A DNA stretch of 64,000 bases from Acinetobacter amyesii (GCF_002018365.1 NZ_MVKX01000004.1:282897-346896); one strand, 5' to 3'. Positions 36,700 through 46,167 are shown, numbered from the stretch's first letter. The notes: generated from the sequence alone by a model not told the origin. Program-made: numbers and translations.

Positions 36700-37905
36700 A
36701 TGAGCGAGGCTTACATCATTGATGCCATCCGCACACCGCGCGGAAAAGGGAAAAAAGACGGTTCACTGCACCAAGTCAAACCGATCAGCCTGCTGACCGG
36801 TTTATTGAACGAATTGCAAAACCGCCATCAGTTTGACACCGCTGCAGTCGATGACATTGTACTGGGCTGTGTAACCCCCATTGGTGACCAAGGCGCGGAC
36901 ATTGCCAAAACCGCAGCCATTGCAGCAGGTTGGGACAATGATGTAGCAGGCGTCCAGATCAACCGTTTTTGTGCATCAGGTTTAGAAGCCGTGAATATGG
37001 CAGCGCAAAAGGTCCGCTCTGGCTGGGAAGACCTTGTGGTGGCTGGCGGTGTAGAGTCGATGTCTCGTGTGCCAATGGGCTCAGATGGCGGCCCTTGGGC
37101 GCTCGACCCTGAAACCAATATGGCCTGTGATTTTATACCACAAGGCATTGGGGCAGATTTAATTGCCACCATTGACGGTTATAGCCGAGCAGATGTGGAT
37201 GCCTTTGCAGCCAACTCTCAGCAAAAAGCAGCCGCAGCGCAAGCCAATGGTTATTTTGACCAATCTGTCGTTCCAGTTAAAGACAAAGCTGGCGTCACTG
37301 TTTTAGCCAAAGATGAATTTATTAAACCAACGACCACAGCAGAAGGCTTAGGCAAGCTCAACCCAAGTTTTGCCATGATGGGGCAAATGGGCTTTGACGC
37401 CATCGCCTTACAAAAATATCCTGAAGTGGGTGCAGTCAACCATGTACACCATGCAGGTAACTCATCGGGCATCGTCGATGGTGCTGCCGTAGTATTACTT
37501 GCCTCGGAAAAAGCAGTCAAAGAACAAGGCCTAAAACCGCGTGCCAAAGTGCTCGCAACTGCATTAGTGGGCGCAGACCCGACCATTATGCTGACTGGCC
37601 CTGCACCTGCTGCACGTAAAGCCTTAGCCAAAGCTGGCTTAAGCATTGATGATATTGATCTGTTTGAAGTGAATGAAGCCTTTGCAGCTGTGGTGATGCG
37701 TTTTATTACCGAACTCAAGGTCGACCCTGCCAAAGTCAATGTGAATGGCGGAGCAATTGCATTAGGACATCCGCTGGGTGCAACAGGCGCCATGATTTTA
37801 GGCACCCTGATGGATGAATTGGAACGCCAAGGTAAAAAGCGCGGTTTAGCGACTTTGTGCGTAGGCGGCGGTATGGGCATCGCAACGATTATTGAGTTGG
37901 TTTAA
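36700..37905 (+). CDS. Acetyl-CoA acetyltransferase/3-ketoacyl-CoA thiolase (FadA/FadI-like)
   Basis: The 401-residue thiolase shows the nucleophile Cys in [12 protein letters not shown] (about residue 90), [19 protein letters not shown], the His in [14 protein letters not shown] and the second Cys in LCVGGGMG. It carries out the last step of beta-oxidation, releasing acetyl-CoA. It is paired with the multifunctional FadB-type gene 322 bp downstream, making a complete beta-oxidation set. AGGGACAGG precedes the ATG. Confidence 0.93.
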   Translation: MSEAYIIDAIRTPRGKGKKDGSLHQVKPISLLTGLLNELQNRHQFDTAAVDDIVLGCVTPIGDQGADIAKTAAIAAGWDNDVAGVQINRFCASGLEAVNMAAQKVRSGWEDLVVAGGVESMSRVPMGSDGGPWALDPETNMACDFIPQGIGADLIATIDGYSRADVDAFAANSQQKAAAAQANGYFDQSVVPVKDKAGVTVLAKDEFIKPTTTAEGLGKLNPSFAMMGQMGFDAIALQKYPEVGAVNHVHHAGNSSGIVDGAAVVLLASEKAVKEQGLKPRAKVLATALVGADPTIMLTGPAPAARKALAKAGLSIDDIDLFEVNEAFAAVVMRFITELKVDPAKVNVNGGAIALGHPLGATGAMILGTLMDELERQGKKRGLATLCVGGGMGIATIIELV

Positions 37906-37942
37906 TTAACCTAACCGTACACCACATCTGATACTTGGTATG

Positions 37943-38117
37943 TGTCATCCACAACCTGAGCAAAACTTGAAAACAATGTTTCTGCGATTTTTTAGAAAAA
38001 AGACATTATTTGACAGGTTTTGTGGATGACAAATGGTTTTCTTGCGGAGCATCGCTCCTCATTTTGCCAAAACAAAAGTAGGTCGAACCTGAATGAAGCT
38101 AAAGCACTGCTTTAGCT
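37943..38117. repeat. Hairpin-rich intergenic element between thiolase and FadB-type genes
   Basis: A long inverted repeat (TGTCATCCACAA...CCTG at 37943-37958, and CAGG..TTGTGGATGACA at 38014-38031) encloses about 55 bp. It is followed by GGAGC/GCTCC (38046-38058) and a perfect 9-bp hairpin AGCTAAAGC/GCTTTAGCT (38097-38117). The 322-bp gap inside an otherwise co-directional pair and the folded structure suggest an inserted miniature repeat element. No transposase or terminal duplication is obvious. Confidence 0.5.
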
Positions 38118-38227
38118 GAAATGAAATAACCGTAAAAAATAAATTTGGAAAGACTCCGTAGTGACTATGAATAATTTAAATCTCAAAAGTCACTAACAAC
38201 GTCATAAAAAATATTTGGATAAAATTT

Positions 38228-40360
38228 ATGAGCGCAATTCAATTTGAAAAAAATGCCGACAATATCGTCATTTTAACTTTAGATTCTCCAAACCAATCTG
38301 CCAACACCATGAATGCAGATTTCCGTGCTGCACTGGCTGAAACAGTAGACAAACTGCAAGCTGACGGAAACATCGCAGGGATTATTTTCCGTTCGAACAA
38401 AAAAACTTTCTTTGCCGGCGGTGACTTAGACGAACTGATTCAAGCGACACCTGAACATGCGACTGAATTCTTCAATATGATTGAAGAGATGAAAGCCAAA
38501 CTGCGTTATATCGAAACCCGCGGCATTCCAGTTGTGGCTGCTTTAAATGGCACAGCGCTTGGCGGCGGCTGGGAGTTAGCTCTTGGCTGTCATTATCGAA
38601 TCGCACTTAATAATGCTAAGGCGAAGTTTGGCTTACCTGAAGTGACCTTAGGCTTACTGCCGGGCGGTGGCGGTATTGTCCGTATGGTACGTTTATTGGG
38701 TCTGCAAAATGCATTTCCACTCTTAATGGAAGGCAAACAAATTGGTGTCGAAAAAGCCAAATCATTGGGGCTGATTCAAGACACTGCAGATAGCCTTGAA
38801 GAATTGATGGACAAAGCCATTGCGTGGGTCAAAGCCAATCCAAAATCACAGCAGCCCTATGATGTAAAAGGCTATAAAATTCCGGGCGGCACACCATCGA
38901 CTCCAACTGTGGCGCAAATGCTCGCCATTGCCCCTGCTATGCTGCGTGACAAAACCAAGGGCTGTTACCCTGCACCCGAAGCCATTATGTCGGCTGCGGT
39001 TGAAGGTGCTCAAGTCGATGTTGATACGGCGCTCACCATTGAATCACGTTACTTTACTTACCTTGCAACCGGTCAAATTTCTAAAAATATGATCGGCACC
39101 TTCTGGCATGGTCTCAACGCTATTAAATCTGGTGCAAGCCGTCCAAAAGACGTCGCGAAATGGCAAGCCACCAAAGTTGGTATTTTGGGTGCAGGTATGA
39201 TGGGCGCAGGCATTGCTTATGCCACAGCATCAAAAGGCATTGCAGTTGTACTCAAAGATGTTTCTGTAGAAGCTGCTGAAAAAGGCAAAGCCTATAGCCA
39301 AAAACTGCTGGATAAAAAAGTAGCTCAAGGCCGTTTAAGTGCAGAAAAACGTGATCAAGTTTTAGGACTGATTCATGCCACTGCAGATGCTGCCGATCTA
39401 CAAGGCTGTGACTTGATCATTGAAGCGGTGTTTGAAAATGTCGAACTCAAAGCCAAAGTGACGCGAGAAGCAGAAGCCTATCTGGCAGAGAGTGGTATTT
39501 TTGCATCCAATACCTCAACCTTGCCGATTTCAGGCTTGGCGAATGCATCTCAAGATCAAGCAAAATTTATCGGGCTGCATTTCTTTAGCCCTGTCGACAA
39601 AATGCAATTGGTCGAAATTATTAAAGGTAAAAACACGTCGGCTGAAACTTTGGCTAAAGCCTTTGACTTTGTGCAGCAAATTGGCAAAACGCCAATTGTG
39701 GTGAATGACAGCCGAGGTTTCTTTACCAGCCGTGTCTTTGGCACCTTTGTACAAGAAGGTTTGCGTCTGCTGTCTGAAGGCGTACACCCTGCGCGTATTG
39801 AAATGGCAGCGCTGAAAGCCGGCATGCCTGTAGGCCCATTGGCGATTCAAGATGAAGTGTCTTTAATACTCTCTGAGCATGTTGCAACTGAGACCCGTAA
39901 AGCACTACAAGCTGAAGGCAAAGACTTACCTCGCTCAGGTGCGGATGACGTTATTCAAACGATGATTCATGAGTTCGGACGTAAAGGTAAAGCTGCCGGC
40001 GCAGGTTTTTATGAATACCCTGAAGGCGGTAAAAAGCATCTCTGGGATGGCTTGAGCAAATGGCAGAAAGATAATGCTATTTCTGAACAGGAAATGATTG
40101 ACCGCTTCCTGTTTGTACAGTCACTCGATACCTTACGCTGCCTAGAAGAAGGTGTTTTGGAATCGACTGTCGATGGCAATGTCGGTTCAATCTTCGGGAT
40201 TGGTTTTGCCCCTTGGACAGGTGGTGCACTTCAATTTTTAAATCAATATGGTTTGGAAAAAGCGCTATTGCGTGCCAATACACTAGAAGCAAAATATGGC
40301 GAACGCTTCAAAGCACCGCAATTGCTGAAAGACAAAGTGGCGAAAGCTGAGAAGATTTAA
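38228..40360 (+). CDS. Multifunctional fatty-acid oxidation enzyme (enoyl-CoA hydratase / 3-hydroxyacyl-CoA dehydrogenase)
   Basis: The 710-residue fusion has two parts. Residues about 1-200 form an enoyl-CoA hydratase with ALGGGWELALGC and GLPEVTLGLLPGGGG holding the two catalytic Glu. Residues about 310-600 form a 3-hydroxyacyl-CoA dehydrogenase with the NAD motif GILGAGMMGAGIA and the catalytic His in LHFFSPVDKMQLVEI. It performs the middle two steps of beta-oxidation, and the thiolase upstream does the last. The layout is that of FadB/FadJ. Which of the two it is cannot be settled by eye. Confidence 0.94.
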   Translation: MSAIQFEKNADNIVILTLDSPNQSANTMNADFRAALAETVDKLQADGNIAGIIFRSNKKTFFAGGDLDELIQATPEHATEFFNMIEEMKAKLRYIETRGIPVVAALNGTALGGGWELALGCHYRIALNNAKAKFGLPEVTLGLLPGGGGIVRMVRLLGLQNAFPLLMEGKQIGVEKAKSLGLIQDTADSLEELMDKAIAWVKANPKSQQPYDVKGYKIPGGTPSTPTVAQMLAIAPAMLRDKTKGCYPAPEAIMSAAVEGAQVDVDTALTIESRYFTYLATGQISKNMIGTFWHGLNAIKSGASRPKDVAKWQATKVGILGAGMMGAGIAYATASKGIAVVLKDVSVEAAEKGKAYSQKLLDKKVAQGRLSAEKRDQVLGLIHATADAADLQGCDLIIEAVFENVELKAKVTREAEAYLAESGIFASNTSTLPISGLANASQDQAKFIGLHFFSPVDKMQLVEIIKGKNTSAETLAKAFDFVQQIGKTPIVVNDSRGFFTSRVFGTFVQEGLRLLSEGVHPARIEMAALKAGMPVGPLAIQDEVSLILSEHVATETRKALQAEGKDLPRSGADDVIQTMIHEFGRKGKAAGAGFYEYPEGGKKHLWDGLSKWQKDNAISEQEMIDRFLFVQSLDTLRCLEEGVLESTVDGNVGSIFGIGFAPWTGGALQFLNQYGLEKALLRANTLEAKYGERFKAPQLLKDKVAKAEKI

Positions 40361-40402
40361 TTATTCATTTTGAGCATGCAAATTTTGCTGTTCAATCACA
40401 TC

Positions 40403-40427
40403 AAAAGGAGCTTCGGCTCCTTTTAAT
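40403..40427 (+). terminator. Terminator after the FadB-type gene
   Basis: AAAAGGAGC and GCTCCTTTT pair around a stable TTCG loop, then AATTTT. Confidence 0.82.
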
Positions 40428-40544
40428 TTTCCTTCGCATTCGCGTGTTTGCAAACAAGTCTAGATTTTACGCGAACTCTCATCTATTTTATGTTATAAAG
40501 TAACAAGTTTTTTGATTTCTTTTTATCCGATTGAGTAGCTTGTT

Positions 40545-40883
40545 ATGACTGATCATACTTCTCCTGAAAAATCACCATGGGGCTGGAAAGCACTGATTAT
40601 CTTCTGTATTTTAGGTGCGCTATTCATGGGTATTTTCTGGCTTGCTGTGACCAATGAACCAGACTATATGCCGAGCCAACAGAAAAAAGACAATACTCAA
40701 CAGCATGCATTTAAAAATGCCCCTGTGATGTCAGAAGAAGCTTTGAAAAAGGCGCAAGCTGATCAAGCAGCTCGTGAAGCTTCTGCGCCGACTGCAGCAG
40801 ATATGCATATGACTGAAGAACAACATGCACATATGGATGACATGAGCCCTGAACCTACTGCATCGAATGATCATGGCCACTAA
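40545..40883 (+). CDS. Single-span membrane protein with His/Met-rich periplasmic tail
   Basis: The 112-residue protein has one membrane helix (about residues 16-37, LIIFCILGALFMGIFWLAV). An Ala/Gln-rich linker leads to a C-terminal tail with MHMTEEQHAHMDDM and DHGH, dense in His and Met (about 85-112). Such tails commonly bind copper or other soft metals, so periplasmic metal handling is possible, but no known family is recognised. It is monocistronic, followed by a terminator. Confidence 0.7.
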   Translation: MTDHTSPEKSPWGWKALIIFCILGALFMGIFWLAVTNEPDYMPSQQKKDNTQQHAFKNAPVMSEEALKKAQADQAAREASAPTAADMHMTEEQHAHMDDMSPEPTASNDHGH

Positions 40884-40905
40884 GCTTTGACCCAATCTAT
40901 GCAAT

Positions 40906-40938
40906 AAAAAAAACGCTTAAAATATTAAGCGTTTTTTT
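40906..40938. terminator. Bidirectional terminator
   Basis: AACGCTTAA and TTAAGCGTT pair around AATA with long A- and T-runs, between the small membrane protein and the GNAT gene. Confidence 0.85.
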
Positions 40939-40964
40939 ATTTATAAACTTCGAATTTTAAGTAT

Positions 40965-41390
40965 TTAAGCCAAAGCCATATACATATCTTGATGCGGAAT
41001 ACCACAATCTAAATATTCATCACCTTCAACAACAAAACCCAACGCTGCATAAAAAGGGATAGCATGCATTTGTGAAGATAGTTTTAAATATTCACGTTGT
41101 TCTAATTTCGCTTGTTCGATAATGGCTTGCATCAAGATTTTACCAATCCCCTGACCGCGATAGGCCTTTAAAACAGCAACACGACCTATACTGTTATTTT
41201 TCAACAAACGAGCAGTTGCAACGGCTTTCATCCCATCATGAACAATAAAATGCAGTGAATTCTCATCTTCTGCATCCCATTCATCTTCGGGGGATATCTG
41301 CTGTTCTAAAATAAAGACCTGTTCACGTATCGGTCGAGCTGCAGATGCCAGTTGCTCCCACGGACCAAATTGAATATTTAACTGCTGCAT
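40965..41390 (-). CDS. GNAT-family N-acetyltransferase (ElaA-like)
   Basis: The 141-residue acetyltransferase carries the acetyl-CoA loop AYRGQGIGKILMQAI and the terminal segment FYAALGFVVEGDEYLDCGIP. The substrate is unknown. I place the start at the ATG at 41390, with AAGGA eight bases upstream. An alternative ATG at 41408 lies in the last unit of a heptamer repeat and would add six residues. The stop of the upstream methyltransferase lies in the same repeat, so the two genes form a pair whose junction is repetitive DNA. Confidence 0.88.
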   Translation of the reverse strand: MQQLNIQFGPWEQLASAARPIREQVFILEQQISPEDEWDAEDENSLHFIVHDGMKAVATARLLKNNSIGRVAVLKAYRGQGIGKILMQAIIEQAKLEQREYLKLSSQMHAIPFYAALGFVVEGDEYLDCGIPHQDMYMALA

Positions 41391-41400
41391 CCCTTCATCC

Positions 41401-41435
41401 TTTAGCATTTAGCATTTAGCATTTAGCATTTAGCA
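41401..41435. repeat. Tandem heptamer repeat, five copies of TTTAGCA
   Basis: Five perfect copies, followed by a partial one, lie exactly at the junction of the methyltransferase and GNAT genes. On their coding strand each unit reads TGCTAAA and contains both a stop (TAA) and, across units, an ATG. One unit supplies the methyltransferase stop codon and another an alternative start of the GNAT gene. Confidence 0.95.
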
Positions 41436-42653
41436 TTTACAGCCAATATCTTGCTGGTCCCATTGATCATTCAACAATAATTCCAACGAATGCTTTTGAA
41501 TGCCATACATGTCTTTTAAAGCTTGAATCTGCGCCAATACCGCTTGATCAGGTTCGACATAGTCTGCACGTTTGGTTGCCAAGATCATTTTATTTTTACT
41601 GGTATGCTCAAGTGCCACAAATTCGAAAACTTTGGTTTCATAACCATAAGCTTTCAATAAAAGTGCACGAATCGTGTCAGTAAGCATCTCTGCTTGCTGG
41701 CCTGCATGAATACCAAATTGCAACATCGGTACGAGCACTTGCGGCGCTTTCAATTGCGGACGCAATTCTTTATGACAACACGGCGCACACATGATCATTT
41801 GCGCATTTAATCGAATGCCGGTATGAATCGCAAAGTCCGTTGCTACATCACAAGCGTGCAGTGCAATCATGACATCTAAGCGCTCAGGCGCATAGGTACG
41901 AACATCGCCTTGGAAAAAATCCAGTTGGCTGAAATTCGACTGCTGCGCAACGCTTTGGCAAAATTCCACCATTTTCGGATTTAGCTCAACCCCTGTCACT
42001 TTAGGCACTTGCTGGTGTTTTGCTAAATAATCATATAATGCAAAAGTCAGATAGCCTTTACCTGAACCAAAATCCACGACATGTAGAGATTGATCGGTCT
42101 CTTTGATCTGGCTTAAAGCGCCTGAAAAAATTTCTACAAATTTATTAATTTGTTTCCATTTACGTGCCATGCTCGGAATAATTTGTGCTTTTGCATCCGT
42201 AATACCGAGTGGCTGTAAGAAATAACTGTCTTGATCGACATAGCGGTGTTTCGCTCGATCATGCCCTTGCTGCTCCGTAGGATTTTTCCCTAAGGCTGGC
42301 TGCTTTTTGCTAATGCTTAGCATGGCTTTCTTTTTATTTTTCTTAAGCTGAATTTCTTCATCCAAGGTCATCAGGTTGGCTTGCTTACAACAGCTCAATA
42401 AACTTTCGACTTGTTGATTTGCAGATGCGATTGGATAGTTTTTGGTGATGTCTTGGGTTTTGTAACGATATAAACAACTGAGAAATGACTCACCTTGCAG
42501 CGAAATGACTCGTAAGGTCATTTTTTCTAATTGGTCTAATTCACCTTTATACTGACTCAAGATCATGCGATCAAAACGCTGTGTTTCAATGGCTTGCTGA
42601 AAGGCTGCTAAAAATTGCTGCTCTTGCGTAGAGGGAGAAGCCAAAGATGACAT
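41430..42653 (-). CDS. SAM-dependent methyltransferase of the METTL25/RRNAD-like group
   Basis: The 407-residue protein has an N-terminal helical domain of about 150 residues and a methyltransferase core with the SAM motif VVDFGSGKGYLTFALYDYL (about residues 192-210). It also has GVELNPKMVEFC, LHACDVATD and APCCHKEL. The LHACD and CCH pattern is found in bacterial relatives of the PF13679 group, whose substrates are not established. The C-terminus (DIGCKC) and stop codon are formed by heptamer repeat DNA, so the last residues may vary between strains. It is divergent from the trhA-like gene. Confidence 0.85.
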   Translation of the reverse strand: MSSLASPSTQEQQFLAAFQQAIETQRFDRMILSQYKGELDQLEKMTLRVISLQGESFLSCLYRYKTQDITKNYPIASANQQVESLLSCCKQANLMTLDEEIQLKKNKKKAMLSISKKQPALGKNPTEQQGHDRAKHRYVDQDSYFLQPLGITDAKAQIIPSMARKWKQINKFVEIFSGALSQIKETDQSLHVVDFGSGKGYLTFALYDYLAKHQQVPKVTGVELNPKMVEFCQSVAQQSNFSQLDFFQGDVRTYAPERLDVMIALHACDVATDFAIHTGIRLNAQMIMCAPCCHKELRPQLKAPQVLVPMLQFGIHAGQQAEMLTDTIRALLLKAYGYETKVFEFVALEHTSKNKMILATKRADYVEPDQAVLAQIQALKDMYGIQKHSLELLLNDQWDQQDIGCKC

Positions 42654-42760
42654 AATATAAACCTAAATAAATTTGCAAAACAATTTTAAATCTTCTTACA
42701 CCAAAAGCAAAATTGAATTACTATACATGTGTATATTTAAATTATTATAAAAGATACGTT

Positions 42761-43402
42761 ATGAATACTCCCCATCTTTTAGCTTATGACCCAGCTGAAG
42801 AAAGACTGAATTTCTATACCCATGCTTTCGGTGCAGCGTTGTCTGCCATCGCAGGTATCCTACTGATATTAAAAGGCTCATACCTTCCAACTGGACAATG
42901 GCTTGCACTTTGGGTGTATGCATTCAGTATGTTGTTATTGTTTTCAGCGTCGAGTCTATATCACTTCGCAGAGTCTCCTGAGCGCCGTGGTTGGTACAAA
43001 AAACTCGACCATACCGCAATCTATTATTTAATTGCAGGTACTTACACCCCGTTTCTGGCAATCGCACTACCTACCGCAAAAGCGCATTATTTACTCATTG
43101 CACTGTGGGTTATTGCTGCAATTGGAACACTATTCAAATTAATTTTCATTCATCGTTTTCAAAAGATTTCGTTGATTGCTTATTTGGTGATGGGATGGCT
43201 TGCAGTACTGGTAATGGATGATATGCAACGCTTTTTATCTGATCAAGCTTTAACCTACCTGATCATTGGCGGGCTATCTTATACAATCGGTGCATTGTTT
43301 TATGCCTTAAAAAAGGTAAGATATACACACGCTATCTGGCATATTTTTGTATTGATAGGTGCAGGATCACATTTCCTGTCGATTTATCTCTACGTGATAT
43401 AA
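42761..43402 (+). CDS. Hemolysin III/TrhA-type PAQR membrane protein
   Basis: The 213-residue protein has seven membrane helices of the PAQR family. Conserved polar residues are in FYTHAFGAALSA, SSLYHFAES, LDHTAIYYLIAGTYTPF and HAIWHIFVLIGAGSHF, with His likely to bind zinc. In E. coli the relative YqfA/TrhA influences membrane energy or fluidity. The old name hemolysin III does not prove haemolysis. I start at the ATG at 42761, since the preceding open frame is Tyr-rich and lacks support. Confidence 0.88.
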   Translation: MNTPHLLAYDPAEERLNFYTHAFGAALSAIAGILLILKGSYLPTGQWLALWVYAFSMLLLFSASSLYHFAESPERRGWYKKLDHTAIYYLIAGTYTPFLAIALPTAKAHYLLIALWVIAAIGTLFKLIFIHRFQKISLIAYLVMGWLAVLVMDDMQRFLSDQALTYLIIGGLSYTIGALFYALKKVRYTHAIWHIFVLIGAGSHFLSIYLYVI

Positions 43403-43547
43403 CCCACTGACACTGCATTCTTTAGTGACCCTAATTCCGCAGTCCGTAAGTTGGTATTTCGTATTTTTTTAAGAAATTACGCCTTTTTTAAAAAGATTAC
43501 GCTTTTAAAACTAAGTTCAATTATTTTTAGTAAGTGTAAGGTCCACC

Positions 43548-44861
43548 ATGGCGTCTTCAAGTGCTGCTGCCACTGAACAGCAACCAACAAATTCAAAATT
43601 CCGCGTACTTACAGCAAGTCTTGTAGGTACCACAATCGAATTCTTCGATTTCTACATCTATGCAACTGCGGCTGTCATTATCTTCCCGCATCTGTTCTTC
43701 CCTGCGAGTACAGATCCAACAACCGCAACGATTCAATCTCTAGCAACGTTTGCAATTGCCTTCATTGCTCGCCCGATTGGCGCAGCATTCTTTGGCCATT
43801 TAGGTGACCGTATCGGTCGTAAAGCCACATTGGTTGCCGCACTCCTCACCATGGGGATTTCGACAGTATGTATCGGCTTGCTTCCAACCTATGCGCAAAT
43901 TGGTATCGTTGCTCCACTCTTGCTTGCGCTTTGTCGTTTAGGTCAAGGCCTTGGTTTAGGTGGTGAATGGTCAGGTGCCGTGCTACTTGCAACTGAAAAT
44001 GCGCCAGAAGGCAAACGTGCTTGGTATGGTATGTTCCCTCAATTGGGCGCGCCAATCGGCTTTATTCTTGCAACAGGCTCATTCTTGACCTTAGGTCACT
44101 TCATGTCTGAAGCTGAGTTTATGCAATGGGGCTGGCGTATTCCATTCATTGCAAGTGCGCTATTGGTTATTGTCGGTCTGTGGATTCGTTTAAAATTACA
44201 TGAAACACCAGCGTTCCAAAAAGTATTGGATAAGCAAAAAGAAGTAAATATTCCGTTCAAAGAAGTGATCACTAAGCACTGGGGTATGTTAATTCTCGGT
44301 ACGATTGCTGCGATTTGTACATTCGTTGTGTTCTACTTAACTACCGTATTCGCTTTACAATGGGGTACAACTCAGCTCGGTTACACACGTGAAGAGTTTT
44401 TAAAACTTCAACTGGTTGCCACACTTTGTTTTGCTGCCTTCATTCCACTTTCTGCTGTATTTGCTGAAAAATTTGGTCGTAAAGCGACTTCGATTGCGGT
44501 TTGTGTTGTATCTGCATTGTTTGGCTTAGTCTTTTCAAGCATGCTTGAGTCTGGCAGTACTGCGATGGTGTTCTTATTCCTATGTATCGGTCTTGCGATC
44601 ATGGGTTTAACCTATGGTCCAATTGGTACGGTATTGTCTGAAATCTTCCCAACGTCTGTACGTTACACAGGTTCAGCTTTAACCTTTAACATGGCAGGTA
44701 TTTTTGGTGCATCTTTCGCGCCATTGATCGCAACTAAACTTGCAACTGGCTATGGTTTATATGCAGTAGGTTACTACCTAACTGCGGCATCAATCCTTTC
44801 ATTGATCGCGTTCTTAATGATTCGCGAAACCAAAAATGATGATGTGAATAATCAGGTTTAA
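43548..44861 (+). CDS. MFS transporter, metabolite:H+ symporter (MHS) family
   Basis: The 437-residue carrier has 12 membrane helices. Signatures are VGTTIEFFDFYIYATAAVI at the first helix, GHLGDRIGRKATLV between helices 2 and 3, and GLGLGGEWSGAVLLATENAP. The family includes ShiA (shikimate), KgtP (ketoglutarate) and ProP. The substrate here, probably an organic acid, is not clear. It is monocistronic. The ribosome site AAGG lies 8 bases before the ATG. Confidence 0.9.
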   Translation: MASSSAAATEQQPTNSKFRVLTASLVGTTIEFFDFYIYATAAVIIFPHLFFPASTDPTTATIQSLATFAIAFIARPIGAAFFGHLGDRIGRKATLVAALLTMGISTVCIGLLPTYAQIGIVAPLLLALCRLGQGLGLGGEWSGAVLLATENAPEGKRAWYGMFPQLGAPIGFILATGSFLTLGHFMSEAEFMQWGWRIPFIASALLVIVGLWIRLKLHETPAFQKVLDKQKEVNIPFKEVITKHWGMLILGTIAAICTFVVFYLTTVFALQWGTTQLGYTREEFLKLQLVATLCFAAFIPLSAVFAEKFGRKATSIAVCVVSALFGLVFSSMLESGSTAMVFLFLCIGLAIMGLTYGPIGTVLSEIFPTSVRYTGSALTFNMAGIFGASFAPLIATKLATGYGLYAVGYYLTAASILSLIAFLMIRETKNDDVNNQV

Positions 44862-44873
44862 TCAGTACTCAAT

Positions 44874-44905
44874 AAAAAAGCCAGCACCTATTGCTGGCTT
44901 TTTTA
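44874..44905 (+). terminator. Terminator of the MHS transporter gene
   Basis: AAGCCAGCA and TGCTGGCTT pair around CCTAT, with six T following. Confidence 0.88.
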
Positions 44906-45031
44906 TGTCTCAAATGGAGCCTATGACCTGATTACCTACTCTCTTGTTGACAGCATTTCGATTTAATTCATGAATGCAGCTTAGATCCCTCTAAGTAGCA
45001 ATACACATTATCTGTTCCAAGACACTGTCAT

Positions 45032-45175
45032 TCACTCAACTTCAAACAGCAAATGTCTGATGGCACGGTTCAATTCCATTAAATAACAAGTCCGCAGCTC
45101 TTCATCAAGAGGAACAATCACCAAACCGTTAAGCAATAATGAACGGTAGTTTTTGATTAAACCAGCTCGATAATA
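45032..45175 (-). pseudogene. Possible gene-end remnant downstream of the metallophosphatase
   Basis: The minus strand is open for about 47 codons with a protein-like composition (LVIVPLDEELRTCYLMELNR, then AIRHLLFEVE and a stop) but no ATG start at its head. It begins inside the last codons of the metallophosphatase in another frame. It may be the tail of a lost gene or chance. Confidence 0.3.
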
Positions 45176-46167
45176 TCAATGGTCGGTGGCACAAGAAAAC
45201 GGAAAGGTACCCCAACCATGCCCGTACCAACAGTGACAAAGACATCTGCATTGTCATGCTGATATAGCCCTTTTTTATGACCTAAAATCGACACTTTTTT
45301 CATTACATAATCGGTCAACCATGGCAATTCTACTTGTCCACCATGCGTATGTCCCGACAACATCAATGGTCGTCCTGGCAGTTTAGGTACCATATCGACG
45401 GTATCTGGATTGTGCGACAAAATGATCCAAGGTTTATCTTGTGGCAATTCTGGCAAATAGCGCATATCGGCTTTACCAGCCCATAAGTCCCCAACGCCTA
45501 ATAAGCGAAACTCATTAAACTCGACCACCTGCCCTTCGATATCCACCACATGGTTACTTTCTAATGCATGTTTTAATAACTCTTGAATAGGCGGACCGGG
45601 ATATTGCTCATCATGATTACCATTCACCGAATAAATCGGAGCAATAATTTTTTTTAGTACGGCCAGTTCTTCAGCTAACTTATTTTCTGGCTCATAAGTC
45701 CAATCCCCTGCAACCACGACCAAATCAGGATTTTGTGCATTGATCTTATCGACGATCATTTTTAACTGACGTTCATGACCCGAAAATAAACCAATATGTA
45801 AATCACCAATTAAAGCAATGCGAACTGGCTTTAATAATTGTCGTGTTTCATGCAATTGATATTGGCATTTTTTTACCTGAATCATGTGCGGCTCGATAAA
45901 CCGGGCATAACACAAAAGCCCCGTAACAGCACCGACAAAAATCGCTTCATGTAGTGAATAATAACCACTCCAGCCTGCATAAAAGCTAAAGAAGAACAAA
46001 GGAATAAGTAAATACGAGAGATAAAATGCCAACAAATGTACGAAGGCTTTAAACGGATGAATCGTTTCCGTGCGCGACTGACTTAACCAAGCTTGGGAAA
46101 TTGCCCAAACGCCCAGCACAGCCAACCCGATATAAAAATACATCACTACGGAATCTAATTCCCACAT
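45157..46167 (-). CDS. Membrane-anchored metallophosphoesterase (YkuE/YaeI-like)
   Basis: The 336-residue protein has three membrane helices in the first 100 residues, followed by a calcineurin-like phosphoesterase domain. The metal motifs are GDLHIG, AGDWTYE, GNHDEQY and SGHTHGGQ (about residues 120-275). Related enzymes include YaeI/YkuE, which act on phospholipid or UDP-linked substrates. The real substrate is unknown. The ATG at 46167 has weak ribosome support, and an ATG eight codons later is possible. It is divergent from the phospholipase D gene, which would fit two envelope lipid enzymes. Confidence 0.88.
   Translation of the reverse strand: MWELDSVVMYFYIGLAVLGVWAISQAWLSQSRTETIHPFKAFVHLLAFYLSYLLIPLFFFSFYAGWSGYYSLHEAIFVGAVTGLLCYARFIEPHMIQVKKCQYQLHETRQLLKPVRIALIGDLHIGLFSGHERQLKMIVDKINAQNPDLVVVAGDWTYEPENKLAEELAVLKKIIAPIYSVNGNHDEQYPGPPIQELLKHALESNHVVDIEGQVVEFNEFRLLGVGDLWAGKADMRYLPELPQDKPWIILSHNPDTVDMVPKLPGRPLMLSGHTHGGQVELPWLTDYVMKKVSILGHKKGLYQHDNADVFVTVGTGMVGVPFRFLVPPTIDIIELV

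Noticed and set aside
37251..37880. 209-codon open frame antisense to the thiolase
   Set aside because: It is the shadow of a GC-richer coding region. The Ser/Ala/Pro-rich composition and the thiolase motifs on the other strand decide for the thiolase.
42713..42760. Upstream extension of the TrhA-type protein
   Set aside because: The extension is Tyr-rich with no ribosome site. The ATG at 42761 starts just before the conserved part.
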